The notes under the pieces are model-generated. The model made no database searches and was not told where the DNA came from. It saw nothing but the letters and a program-made list of their open reading frames with translations. Made by a program: the position numbers and the translations under genes. Shown one piece after another: positions 19,141-26,705 of a stretch of DNA of 64,000 bases. Source of the stretch: Methylovulum miyakonense HT12 (GTDB lineage Bacteria > Pseudomonadota > Gammaproteobacteria > Methylococcales > Methylomonadaceae); the NCBI RefSeq assembly GCF_000384075.1, contig NZ_KB913025.1:3078045-3142044 (forward strand). Direction: 5' to 3'. Within the stretch, counting starts at the first letter, position 1. The number at the start of each line of letters is the position of its first letter.

Positions 19141-19771
19141 AATCAGCTTGCTGTCCAGGGTTTAGGTGGTCGGGATGGGTGATATTCACAAACTGGATGC
19201 GCGTCAGGTTGCCGCTGGTTTCCTGTAGCTCCAATAAACGTAGCTCGGTGTCGCCAGTCAGCAGCATTGTGCCGATGATTTTTTTGAGCAATTCGTCTTT
19301 AGGAATAAGCCGCAATCGCCACGCGGTTTTTTGGTCTTCCGCAGCGATGTCAAAGCCTTCGGACAATTGCTTTAAATCCCCGCCCAGCATGGCCTTGAAC
19401 ACCTTGCCAAACGCCGCCGGAACCGCCTGCTCGCCTTGCCCGGTCAGCAGACGGGTGTCATTGACCAACAACAATGAAGGCATAGGCGTCAACGTTTTCC
19501 AAATCACGCCTTGGCTTTGATGGTAGGTGAACGTGCCTGTCGAGATTAATGGTTTGCGTAGGATTTTCAGGCGTTTTTCTTGTTGGAAATCGCCTTGGGT
19601 TATTGGTGTTTTTACTAGACGTGCGGTGATGCTGGCTAATGCATCGGCGGCGTGGCTTTGACCTAACGACAGAGAAAACAGTAATAACGCATTTAACAAA
19701 ATAAACACGAAAAAGCGAAAGCGTAATCCCATACAACTCTGGAACAAAGCGGTTTTAAACATACAATCCAA
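19121..19771 (-). CDS. LolA-like outer-membrane lipoprotein carrier protein of the APE cluster
   Basis: A 216 aa periplasmic protein with a signal peptide (FRFFVFILLNALLLFSLSLGQSHA) and a LolA-type half-barrel: GDFQQEKRLKILRKPLISTGTFTYHQSQGVIWKT is the usual motif, followed by PSLLLVNDTRLL. In APE clusters such proteins are thought to carry the lipid-linked product across the periplasm. It is translationally coupled to the MMPL gene. Upstream it is separated from the rest of the leftward APE arm by two toxin-antitoxin modules and a crystallin-like gene. Confidence 0.88.
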   Translation of the reverse strand: MDCMFKTALFQSCMGLRFRFFVFILLNALLLFSLSLGQSHAADALASITARLVKTPITQGDFQQEKRLKILRKPLISTGTFTYHQSQGVIWKTLTPMPSLLLVNDTRLLTGQGEQAVPAAFGKVFKAMLGGDLKQLSEGFDIAAEDQKTAWRLRLIPKDELLKKIIGTMLLTGDTELRLLELQETSGNLTRIQFVNITHPDHLNPGQQADFERLSP

Positions 19772-20141
19772 CCGCTAAATGGTGAAAATGTTTATCAACC
19801 GTCAATACTTTTACTTGATGGCGCTGGGCGATAACGGCAATTAACGCATCAGTCAAAGGCAAGGTTATCCCCCTGCTTCTAAGGTTTTGCAATAACACTC
19901 CGGCATTTATCCAATCGATTTCCTGCGTAGGGAAAGAGGTGACAGAATCGGTCAAAAAATTAATTTGCTGTTGCTGTTTTTCAGTCTTAATACCTTGCAG
20001 CAATTCGGTAATAATCACGCCTGTGATAGCAACTTGATTATTTTCTATTAAAACAGCAACTTGATTTCCTAGTTCACCTTCCTGGTAACGTAAAAAATCA
20101 ATCCAGGCGCAAGTATCGACTAAAACCAAGCGATCAGTCAT
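19755..20141 (-). CDS. vapC: VapC-type PIN-domain toxin
   Basis: A 128 aa PIN ribonuclease, the toxin of a type II module. The acidic residues expected for the metal site are visible: Asp9 in LVDTCAWIDFL, Glu46 in ITELLQG, Asp98 in LPLTDALIA and Asp116 in TVDKHF. I chose ATG 20141, which overlaps the antitoxin stop by 8 bases. The 3' end overlaps the start of the LolA-like gene by 17 bases, so insertion of the module left the toxin abutting the APE export genes. Confidence 0.92.
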   Translation of the reverse strand: MTDRLVLVDTCAWIDFLRYQEGELGNQVAVLIENNQVAITGVIITELLQGIKTEKQQQQINFLTDSVTSFPTQEIDWINAGVLLQNLRSRGITLPLTDALIAVIAQRHQVKVLTVDKHFHHLAVGLYV

Positions 20142-20343
20142 TAGTGATGTCCAATTCGCGCAACGCTTGCCAGTTATCTTCAATATCCACTTGTCCACGC
20201 AATGCTAATAAATCTTGCCGTTGTTTTGCCTGCTGCAAATAGGCTTGGACAGCTTTATAGATAGCTTCGGATTCATTGTTAGTATGGGTGTAAAGCATTA
20301 GGTTTTTTAACTGCTGATCATCAAAGGTTACGGTTGTTTGCAT
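20134..20343 (-). CDS. vapB: VapB-type antitoxin
   Basis: A 69 aa partner of the PIN toxin. It begins with a short beta-strand and helix typical of ribbon-helix-helix antitoxins (MQTTVTFDDQQLKNLMLYT, ESEAIYKAVQAYLQQ), followed by a toxin-binding tail (DNWQALRELD). It is likely to repress its own promoter just upstream. Confidence 0.88.
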   Translation of the reverse strand: MQTTVTFDDQQLKNLMLYTHTNNESEAIYKAVQAYLQQAKQRQDLLALRGQVDIEDNWQALRELDITND

Positions 20344-20436
20344 GGCGCATCTCTTAAAAATAGTTTTTTAACAAAGATAAATCATAGTTGGGTAGGCCTC
20401 AGGTTCAGCTCTTGCCACAGATACCGTCATCATAAA

Positions 20437-20486
20437 CCCAATATTCGAAACCAAAAATGCCGGCGTTCGCACACTTACCTCGACAT
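20437..20486. repeat. Diverged dispersed repeat, copy 1
   Basis: A roughly 45-base sequence (core TTCGCACACTTACC) recurs with about 70 percent identity by eye at 21233-21280 (TCGCACACTCACC). A shorter related core lies at 38248-38275 (TTCGCAAACTCACCCC). All three lie beside toxin-antitoxin genes. Confidence 0.45.
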
Positions 20487-20492
20487 GCTAAG

Positions 20493-20894
20493 TTACCAAA
20501 TACAGCGAAGGCTGGGGATAACGCGAAGCTTTTCGTCAGCGGTAATCAGTGCGGCACGATGGGCAAGTGCCGTAGCGGCGATAAGCCTGTCCGCCGGATC
20601 GCCGTGGCTAAATATAGCACCTTGCGATAATTCGGCTATTTCTGCCGTAATCGGCAACACGGTCATTGCCATGCCCGTCAAAATATCCTGCATATAAGCG
20701 GTCGGACTGACACCCGCTCGGTTATTGATACGTCCCCGCGTATAAAGCATAGCGATTTCCCAAAGGCTGATGTCAGAACAAGCGAGCGTTGCTGATTGAA
20801 TCCCTAAGTCTAGCGCCGCCGACGCAGGCGTGGATAAGCGGCTGGGATCGTCAGCCCAAAATAATAAAATATGGGTATCACAAATGGTCAGCAT
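20493..20894 (-). CDS. PIN-domain toxin, second module
   Basis: A 133 aa PIN protein of the type that reads CDTHILLFW at its N-terminus. Conserved acidic residues: Asp6, Glu46 in SLWEIAML, Asp102 in DPADRLIAATA, and Asp119 in ITADEKL. ATG at 20894 is preferred over a longer upstream frame because it places the first Asp at residue 6. It overlaps the antitoxin gene by 17 bases. Confidence 0.9.
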   Translation of the reverse strand: MLTICDTHILLFWADDPSRLSTPASAALDLGIQSATLACSDISLWEIAMLYTRGRINNRAGVSPTAYMQDILTGMAMTVLPITAEIAELSQGAIFSHGDPADRLIAATALAHRAALITADEKLRVIPSLRCIW

Positions 20895-21126
20895 CGCCCG
20901 TCCATTCCTCATCCAGGGGGCTAAGAATATCGCCGACAAGCATTTTGCCGCGTAGAGCCGCCAAGCGTTTTAACGCGGCATCGCGTTCGTCATCTTGGCG
21001 ATCCGGCACGATACGGGCAATGGTTTTGCCATGCGAGGTAATGGCAATTTCTTCGCCTTGTTGGACTTGTTTAAGATAATCGGGCAAGTGCTGACGTAAT
21101 TCGGTGATGTTGATTACTGAGGTCAT
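20878..21126 (-). CDS. Phd/YefM-type antitoxin, second module
   Basis: An 82 aa antitoxin with the Phd/YefM N-terminal fold (SVINITELRQHLPDYLKQV, GEEIAITSHGKTIARIVP) and a charged C-terminal tail that should bind the PIN toxin (LSPLDEEWTGD). The ATG at 21126 gives the standard N-terminus. Confidence 0.92.
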   Translation of the reverse strand: MTSVINITELRQHLPDYLKQVQQGEEIAITSHGKTIARIVPDRQDDERDAALKRLAALRGKMLVGDILSPLDEEWTGDADHL

Positions 21127-21232
21127 GGCTACTCTAAATATGTACAAAATTTATGTACATTATAACAAGTAGGGCGCCCACTGCGTACCAAAAATGTCAT
21201 TACCGTGTAGAGATATAAGCGGCTTTATCGTT

Positions 21233-21285
21233 AACCCGACATTTCGAGGCCAAAATATTGGGGGTCGCACACTCACCCTAGCTTT
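21233..21285. repeat. Diverged dispersed repeat, copy 2
   Basis: Matches the element at 20437-20486 in direct orientation, so the Phd/PIN module is bracketed by the two copies. The rest of 21127-21628 (about 500 bases) holds no convincing gene: a 91-codon frame at 21194-21469 has neither a ribosome site nor protein-like composition. Confidence 0.45.
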
Positions 21286-21628
21286 TACATGGTTGAATTA
21301 TCGAATTACAGTTGCTGAAGAACCGGGAAATGATGGTCGCCATTGGTTGCGGACAGCTTTCCATCAAAACCCCCAGCTTTTTAAAAGGCGGGCGCCCCAC
21401 ATCAGTGGAAAATTCACATACGCTATGATTTCTATAATAGTGCTTGCATGCCCATTGCTTAAGGGGTAGAAACTATTTAGCTATCATGCTTATCCATATT
21501 GTGCTTGAAGCAATGGATAGCAGCCCCAATTCAGATTTGAGTTTGAATTTTCTCCGGGTGACCGTTGAAATACCATTTACTAAGCACCTTAGTAAATCCA
21601 ATGAATAACAATAAGAAGGAGAGTATCA

Positions 21629-22081
21629 ATGAACCCAACACAATTAGTATCCCGCACCTTTAAAACAGTGGCTATGGCAGTAGCGCTATTGGGGTCGGTA
21701 TCAACCAGTTATGCCAAGGATAAAGATTGCTGGGCTGAATTTTTTCAGGAAAGCCAGTATGGCGGCGAACATTTCCGTCTCGAAGGGTCTGTCCAGCTGG
21801 AAAATTTAACCAATGTCCAAGGCGAAAATTGGGCGTCACGTATTGATAGCCTTAAAGTCGGCCCAAAGGCTACGGTGACGGTTTTTGAGAACACCAATTT
21901 CAAGCTGACGCTAAAAGAAATGGCAAAATACCCCGATTTGCTCCGTTCCTTGGGGCTGACGGAAAAGGATGTGCTGGAGGATTCAGAACTGATTTTTAGG
22001 CCTAATTCGGTGATCCATGACCTTAGCGATTTTAATTTCCATCATAAAATAAAATCCTTGAAAGTCGAGTGCAATCAATAA
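21629..22081 (+). CDS. Secreted beta/gamma-crystallin-like protein
   Basis: A 150 aa protein with a signal peptide (VAMAVALLGSVSTSYA). It contains a single Greek-key-like segment (CWAEFFQESQYGGEHFRLEG, then SRIDSLKVGPKATVTVFEN) that resembles beta/gamma-crystallin motifs, in which the SRIDSLKV-type strand contributes to Ca2+ binding. A strong ribosome site (AAGGAGA) precedes ATG 21629. It lies in the cargo interval splitting the leftward APE arm and points the opposite way. The fold call is by pattern only. Confidence 0.65.
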   Translation: MNPTQLVSRTFKTVAMAVALLGSVSTSYAKDKDCWAEFFQESQYGGEHFRLEGSVQLENLTNVQGENWASRIDSLKVGPKATVTVFENTNFKLTLKEMAKYPDLLRSLGLTEKDVLEDSELIFRPNSVIHDLSDFNFHHKIKSLKVECNQ

Positions 22082-22149
22082 GCTTGGGCTTGAGTGGACA
22101 CGGGTTCCGTCAAATGACGGACATCCGTCGTCCACCAGCCAGAGTGCGT

Positions 22150-22330
22150 ATTCCCTTAGGTTGGAACGGGTTACAAACCCAATACCGTTAAGTTATGGAA
22201 AATATATAAATAATCAGCATCCGAACGGCAAGCATTGGGTTACGCTATCGCTAACCCAACCTACGAAATTTCATAACGCATTGATTTTATTATTTAATTT
22301 GTTAACTTAACGGCATGGCTTACAAATCCC
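22150..22330. repeat. MITE-like or REP-like repeat cluster
   Basis: The 313-base gap 22082-22394 holds no gene. It contains a CCGTCA-AA-TGACGG hairpin (22107-22120), a perfect TTGGGTTA/TAACCCAA hairpin (22235-22259), and inverted copies of TAACTTAACGG (around 22185 and 22303). Such elements are dispersed in gammaproteobacterial genomes and often mark rearrangement points. Confidence 0.5.
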
Positions 22331-22394
22331 ATCCCGCTATCGGCTTTGAGTTTGTATGGGCGGTTTCCGTCATTTGGCTATCATCCGTACGCAT

Positions 22395-22823
22395 TCATGC
22401 CCCAGCAGCCAATATCCCCAGCTTTTCGAACAAAACCTTAGGCGATTCAAAGCACATCTCTTTTGTCCGCATGTCCACGGCAACCTGGATGCTATGGCCT
22501 TTGGTCAACCTTACGCCCGTGTTTTTATCAGTAGCCAGGTAATTGATTTTTAGTCGGTTTTCCCATTCTACGATAGCCGCTTCCACGGTAATGGCCTGCC
22601 CGAACACCACCGGTTTTATATAGCGCATATTGAGGTCAATCACGGGCCACGCATAGCCGGAATCACGCATTTGCGGGTAGTTGTAGCCTATTTTTTCCAA
22701 CACCGCACAACGGGCAATTTCAAAGTATTTTGCATAATGCCCATGCCAGACCACTTCCATCATATCGACATCGTGAAAGGGGATTTGCAGGTCGATTGAA
22801 GTTTGATGGATGGGGTTAGTCAT
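22395..22823 (-). CDS. Acyl-CoA/ACP thioesterase of the APE cluster (4HBT family)
   Basis: A 142 aa hotdog-fold thioesterase. The YbgC/4-hydroxybenzoyl-CoA-type motif is HDVDMMEVVWHGHYAKYFE, with Asp as the likely catalytic residue, followed by YIKPVVFGQAITVEA. The APE homologue ApeK acts on the polyene chain assembly line. It overlaps the ammonia-lyase by 8 bases. Confidence 0.88.
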   Translation of the reverse strand: MTNPIHQTSIDLQIPFHDVDMMEVVWHGHYAKYFEIARCAVLEKIGYNYPQMRDSGYAWPVIDLNMRYIKPVVFGQAITVEAAIVEWENRLKINYLATDKNTGVRLTKGHSIQVAVDMRTKEMCFESPKVLFEKLGILAAGA

Positions 22824-24351
22824 ATAATGGCCAGTATTGTTGCCGGATCAACACCAAACACGCCCGCAATTCCTGTTCCAACGCCCGGTCGGTGTTTAAA
22901 AACGGGCTGATCTGGCGCACCCAATCCAGCGTTTGTTGCAATGCCGGGCTTAAATACCCGACGTTACCCCGCAATTCCACGCCTTGCACCACGGCGAACA
23001 ACACTGCCGCCGCGACCTGTTCGGCCAGTTCCAGTATGCGGATGCAATCCCTGGCCGCTATCGTGCCCATGCTGACTTTGTCCTGATTGTGGCATTCGGT
23101 CGAGCGGGAAAACACGCTGGCGGGCATGGTCAATTTCAGCGCTTCGGCAGTCCAAGCGGACACGGCGATTTGCAGGGCTTTGAAACCGTGGTTGACCATG
23201 CGCTGTTCGGCATCGGCGCCGGACAGATTGGCGGGCAGGCCGTGGTTGAATTTAGGATCCATCAGTTGCGCCATTTGCCTGTCCATCAAGTCGGCGAGGT
23301 TGGCGACGGCGGTTTTCAGGCTGTCCATGGCAAAAGCGATATGGCCGCCGTAAAAATGCCCGCCATGCAGCACATGTTCACCTTCGGCGTCGATGATCGG
23401 GTTGTCGTTGGCGCTGTTCAGTTCAGTTTCGATAAATTGCCGCAGCCATGGCAGCGAGTCTTCCAGCACCCCGATGACATGCGGCGCACAGCGTAGCGAA
23501 TAACGGTCTTGCAAACGGGTGTCGTTGCGCGGCGCACTTCCGGTGACTTGCAAATCTGCGCGTATGCGTCCGGCGACGCAATTTTGTCCGGGATGGGGTT
23601 TGACCGAAAACAGCTTTTCATCAAAATGGTAGGCGTTGCCTTGTAAGGCAACGGAGGCCAAGCTGGTGATGCGGGTGCACAGTTGCGACAGGTATCCGGC
23701 GCGTTGGTAAGCAAGGCAGGCGATGCCCGTCATCGCCGCCGTGCCGTTCATGATCGCCAAGCCTTCTTTGGGTTTTAAGGCCAGCGGTGCGATGTTTAAT
23801 TGGGCAAAAACCGCCTGCGTTGTTCGCCGCTCGCCTTGATACCAAACTTCCCGTTCCCCAGACAGCGCCGCCGCCAGATAAGACAGCGGGGTCAAATCGC
23901 CGCTTGCGCCCACTGAACCTTCTTGGGGTATCAAGGGCAGGATATCTTGTTCCAGTAGGGTTGTTATCTGCTGCAGGAGTTGGTAACGCACGCCGGAAAA
24001 TCCGCGCGCCAGGCTGGTCAAACGGGTAGCCAAAATGGCGCGGGTTTGCTGGGCATCGAAATGCTGGCCTAAGCCGCAGCCGTGGAAGGTGTATAAGTTC
24101 CGGGGCAGTTCTTCAACCAAATGCAGCGGCACGGATACGGTGCAGGAATCGCCGAAGCCCGTGGTCACGCCATAGACGAAGCCTTGTTCCTTCAACAGCG
24201 TGTCAACGAATGCCGCGCCTTTATCAATGCGCGTGACGAAGCCTTCGTGTGTGCTGAGCCCAATTTCGGCTTGCCGTGCGGCGATCAGGCAGATGTCTTC
24301 AATGCTTAACGGCAGGCCATTGAAGACGATGGATTTTTTGTCAGTCATCAT
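22816..24351 (-). CDS. HAL/PAL/TAL-family aromatic amino acid ammonia-lyase
   Basis: Deaminates an aromatic amino acid to an aryl acrylate, which would supply the aromatic head group. The MIO prosthetic group should form from Ala-Ser-Gly in GSVGASGDLTPLS. The catalytic Tyr lies in YGVTTGFGDSC. In the substrate-selectivity position the sequence reads TFHGCGLG; aligned by eye, the dyad is Phe-His, unlike His-Leu (TAL), Phe-Leu (PAL) or Ser-His (HAL). The frame is open from a GTG at 24360; ATG 24351 or 24348 is more likely. It overlaps the LpxL-like gene. Confidence 0.92.
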   Translation of the reverse strand: MMTDKKSIVFNGLPLSIEDICLIAARQAEIGLSTHEGFVTRIDKGAAFVDTLLKEQGFVYGVTTGFGDSCTVSVPLHLVEELPRNLYTFHGCGLGQHFDAQQTRAILATRLTSLARGFSGVRYQLLQQITTLLEQDILPLIPQEGSVGASGDLTPLSYLAAALSGEREVWYQGERRTTQAVFAQLNIAPLALKPKEGLAIMNGTAAMTGIACLAYQRAGYLSQLCTRITSLASVALQGNAYHFDEKLFSVKPHPGQNCVAGRIRADLQVTGSAPRNDTRLQDRYSLRCAPHVIGVLEDSLPWLRQFIETELNSANDNPIIDAEGEHVLHGGHFYGGHIAFAMDSLKTAVANLADLMDRQMAQLMDPKFNHGLPANLSGADAEQRMVNHGFKALQIAVSAWTAEALKLTMPASVFSRSTECHNQDKVSMGTIAARDCIRILELAEQVAAAVLFAVVQGVELRGNVGYLSPALQQTLDWVRQISPFLNTDRALEQELRACLVLIRQQYWPLYD

Positions 24352-25276
24352 TCCCCGCACGCCAAAAATCGAAAAAATTGAACCATTGCAGCGGCTCTTT
24401 TAAACAGTAAGCCTGCAAGCGTTCCGCATAGCATTGGATGATTTGCTGCATGGCCTGCTCGCGGGTTTTTCTGGGGATGTCCAGCAGTTCGCTGAAGTGG
24501 TCGAAATAAATGACATGCTTGCCTTGTTGTTTGAGACAGAACACCGTATAGACCGGGCATTTCAGCAACGCCGCCAGGATGAACGGGCCTTGGGGGAACA
24601 AGGCTTCGGTACCCAGGAACCCGGCTTTGCTGACCCGTTGCTGGCCGCCCACCGGAGTCCGGTCGGCGGCGATAATGACCAGTTCACCCGCGTCAATTTT
24701 ATCGTTGAGCAGCATCGCCGTGGCGGCAGTGATTTCAGTGACTTGGATCAGGTTTAAGCGGCTGTTGTCACTGGTCTGGTTTAACAGGCGGTTGAATTTT
24801 TCGGCATGTTTAGTGTGGACTAAAACATTAATCCGTAGCGTTTTATCGAAGTCGGCGATGACCCGGCACACTTCAAGGTTCCCGAGATGCGAGCCCAGCA
24901 ACACCACGCCCTGGCCTAGCCGGAGCCGGGCGACCAGTGCTTCCCGTCCAAAATACCGCACATCGTCCCGCGATAACGCGCCCGACCAGGCGGCGAGTTT
25001 GTCAATGATGGCGTTGGCAAAACTGATGAAATGGCGGACGCTCCAGAGCAGGCTGCCATGCAATGTTAAGTCTGGGACGAACTGCGCCAACCTATCCAAA
25101 TACGCCTGGCTGGCAAGCCGGGCAGGGCGGTTAAGCAGCCAGTAATAAATCACGACCGGATATAAAAACACTTGCAAAACCGTGCGCCCGAACAGCAAAT
25201 AGACACGCAACAAAAGACGCATCCCCCAGATGACGCTGCGTTCTTCCATTTGCGCCCAATGTTTAGGCCCTTTCAT
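24341..25276 (-). CDS. LpxL/HtrB-like acyltransferase of the APE cluster
   Basis: A 311 aa lysophospholipid-type acyltransferase with an N-terminal hydrophobic anchor (residues 28-48) and the HX4E catalytic motif at His130-Glu135 (GSHLGNLE), followed by AADRTPVGGQQR. In many APE clusters this domain is fused to a glycosyltransferase in one protein; here it is a separate gene whose start overlaps the GT2 stop by 4 bases (ATGA). Probably attaches an acyl chain to the lipid anchor. Confidence 0.88.
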   Translation of the reverse strand: MKGPKHWAQMEERSVIWGMRLLLRVYLLFGRTVLQVFLYPVVIYYWLLNRPARLASQAYLDRLAQFVPDLTLHGSLLWSVRHFISFANAIIDKLAAWSGALSRDDVRYFGREALVARLRLGQGVVLLGSHLGNLEVCRVIADFDKTLRINVLVHTKHAEKFNRLLNQTSDNSRLNLIQVTEITAATAMLLNDKIDAGELVIIAADRTPVGGQQRVSKAGFLGTEALFPQGPFILAALLKCPVYTVFCLKQQGKHVIYFDHFSELLDIPRKTREQAMQQIIQCYAERLQAYCLKEPLQWFNFFDFWRAGNDD

Positions 25277-26007
25277 CGCCAGCGTCTTAGGATAAGTTGC
25301 GGGATGCGTGGCAGCATCGCAAAAAACAAACGGGCATGGATTTTGGAAATTTTGACATTATCCTGCCAAAGCCGGAAATGGGACACACCATCCAATGGGT
25401 AGCGCACCGCTGTCGGCATATTGATGGCCTCGACGCCTTGCCAGTACAGGCGCACGACGATGTCGATATCAAAATCCATGCCCCGTCCGATCTGCGTCGT
25501 GCTGATTAATTGGTCTACGGCAGCCAAGGGATACAGCCGGAAGCCGCACATCCCGTCGGCAATGGCTGAAGACCACGTGTTGATCGCTATCCAGACATTC
25601 GTCACCCGCCGCCCGTACAGGCGGTTTTTGGGGACGGATGCATCAAAAACCGGCTGGCCTAAAATCATCGCCTTCGGATGCAGCTTGCCGATGTCAAGAA
25701 AGCGCGGAATATCATCGGTGTTATGCTGGCCATCGGCGTCAATTTGTAGCGCATGGGTATAGCCCAGCTCTAGGGCGGCGTTAAAACCGTCGATAACCGC
25801 CGCGCCTTTGCCGCCGTTTTCCGCCCGGTTGATTAGCGTGAGCCACCCCGCTTCCTGTCGGGCGCAGGCTTCCAGCACCGCCGAACACGCGGCCGAACTG
25901 CCGTCATTCACCAGCAGGCAAGGGATACCGTAACCCTTGATGTTGGCGATGACTTGGGCAATGGCATGCTCGTGGTTATAAACGGGGATGATGATGCAGG
26001 GTTTCAT
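25273..26007 (-). CDS. Family 2 glycosyltransferase of the APE cluster
   Basis: A 244 aa GT-A fold enzyme without membrane helices. Nucleotide-sugar motifs: CIIIPVYNHEHAI, LLVNDGSS, GGKGAAVIDGF and the DXD motif at Asp90-Asp92 in LQIDADGQHN, then GFRLYPL. ATG 26007 matches the family N-terminus; the frame is open to 26049. It is coupled to the LpxL-like gene and probably glycosylates the lipid carrier of the aryl polyene. Confidence 0.9.
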   Translation of the reverse strand: MKPCIIIPVYNHEHAIAQVIANIKGYGIPCLLVNDGSSAACSAVLEACARQEAGWLTLINRAENGGKGAAVIDGFNAALELGYTHALQIDADGQHNTDDIPRFLDIGKLHPKAMILGQPVFDASVPKNRLYGRRVTNVWIAINTWSSAIADGMCGFRLYPLAAVDQLISTTQIGRGMDFDIDIVVRLYWQGVEAINMPTAVRYPLDGVSHFRLWQDNVKISKIHARLFFAMLPRIPQLILRRWR

Positions 26008-26060
26008 AGCATATTTATGTTCAAGCATTCCTAAAAGCCTCTTGACCATTCAACGGGGAA

Positions 26061-26627
26061 TTAATCCTGAATCCGAGTTACGCGGTCATTTTCAAAATAA
26101 ACAATAAATCTGTTAAATCTTGAACTCCAGTATGTCCATTGGTTAGATTCCAGCGTTAGTGTTTCTGTGATGGGTGGATAGCCTATTGCCGCAATCACCG
26201 CTTTTTTCCGCATGCCATTAGCGACTTGCCCTGCATTTATTTTTTCCCTTTCCAACTCCGAAAAACTGGACAGATCAACTTTATTTTTAGCTAACAGTTT
26301 AGGGAAAGCTTGTGTTGTGGTGTCGCCAGTATGCTTTTGCACATTTTCGATGCGTAATTTTGCGTGTGAGGAGAGTATTTCCAACAAAATTTCGTCGTCA
26401 GTTATCTCCTGCAATATGACTTGAGTATTAATGGGCAGTAGAACGCCGCGGCGATAATTGGTGGTCAAATACTCGCCATTTTCAAACTGCAATGACATTT
26501 GTGTGTAGTAAACATCATTGATTCTGATATAGGTGGGCAGCGAGGTTTCATCGAGTCTTTTGGAGCACCCAGCAGTTGCAAATAGGGTAATAACAACCAT
26601 GAGGTAGCGAAAAAACATATTCATCAT
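26061..26627 (-). CDS. Lipoprotein with a BamE/SmpA-like C-terminus, inside the APE operon
   Basis: A 188 aa lipoprotein (signal ending ATAGC, Cys21). The last 70 residues (MRKKAVIAAIGYPPITETLTLESNQWTYW, RFIVYFENDRVTRIQD) resemble the OmpA-like lipoprotein/BamE fold, where a helical pair packs on a small sheet. It lies between GT2 and the adenylation/dehydratase gene and is not part of the usual APE set that I know. A role in envelope assembly of the pigment is inference. Confidence 0.7.
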   Translation of the reverse strand: MMNMFFRYLMVVITLFATAGCSKRLDETSLPTYIRINDVYYTQMSLQFENGEYLTTNYRRGVLLPINTQVILQEITDDEILLEILSSHAKLRIENVQKHTGDTTTQAFPKLLAKNKVDLSSFSELEREKINAGQVANGMRKKAVIAAIGYPPITETLTLESNQWTYWSSRFNRFIVYFENDRVTRIQD

Positions 26628-26705
26628 ATATCCTTAAGTATTAAAAATTCATTGTGTAACCGCGATCTATTTGTTTTTTTGAAGGTACCATTCGGGTGGC
26701 CTTTG

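Noticed and set aside
21194-21469. A 91-codon frame after the Phd antitoxin
   Set aside because: The sequence overlaps the dispersed repeat, has no ribosome site and no protein-like pattern.
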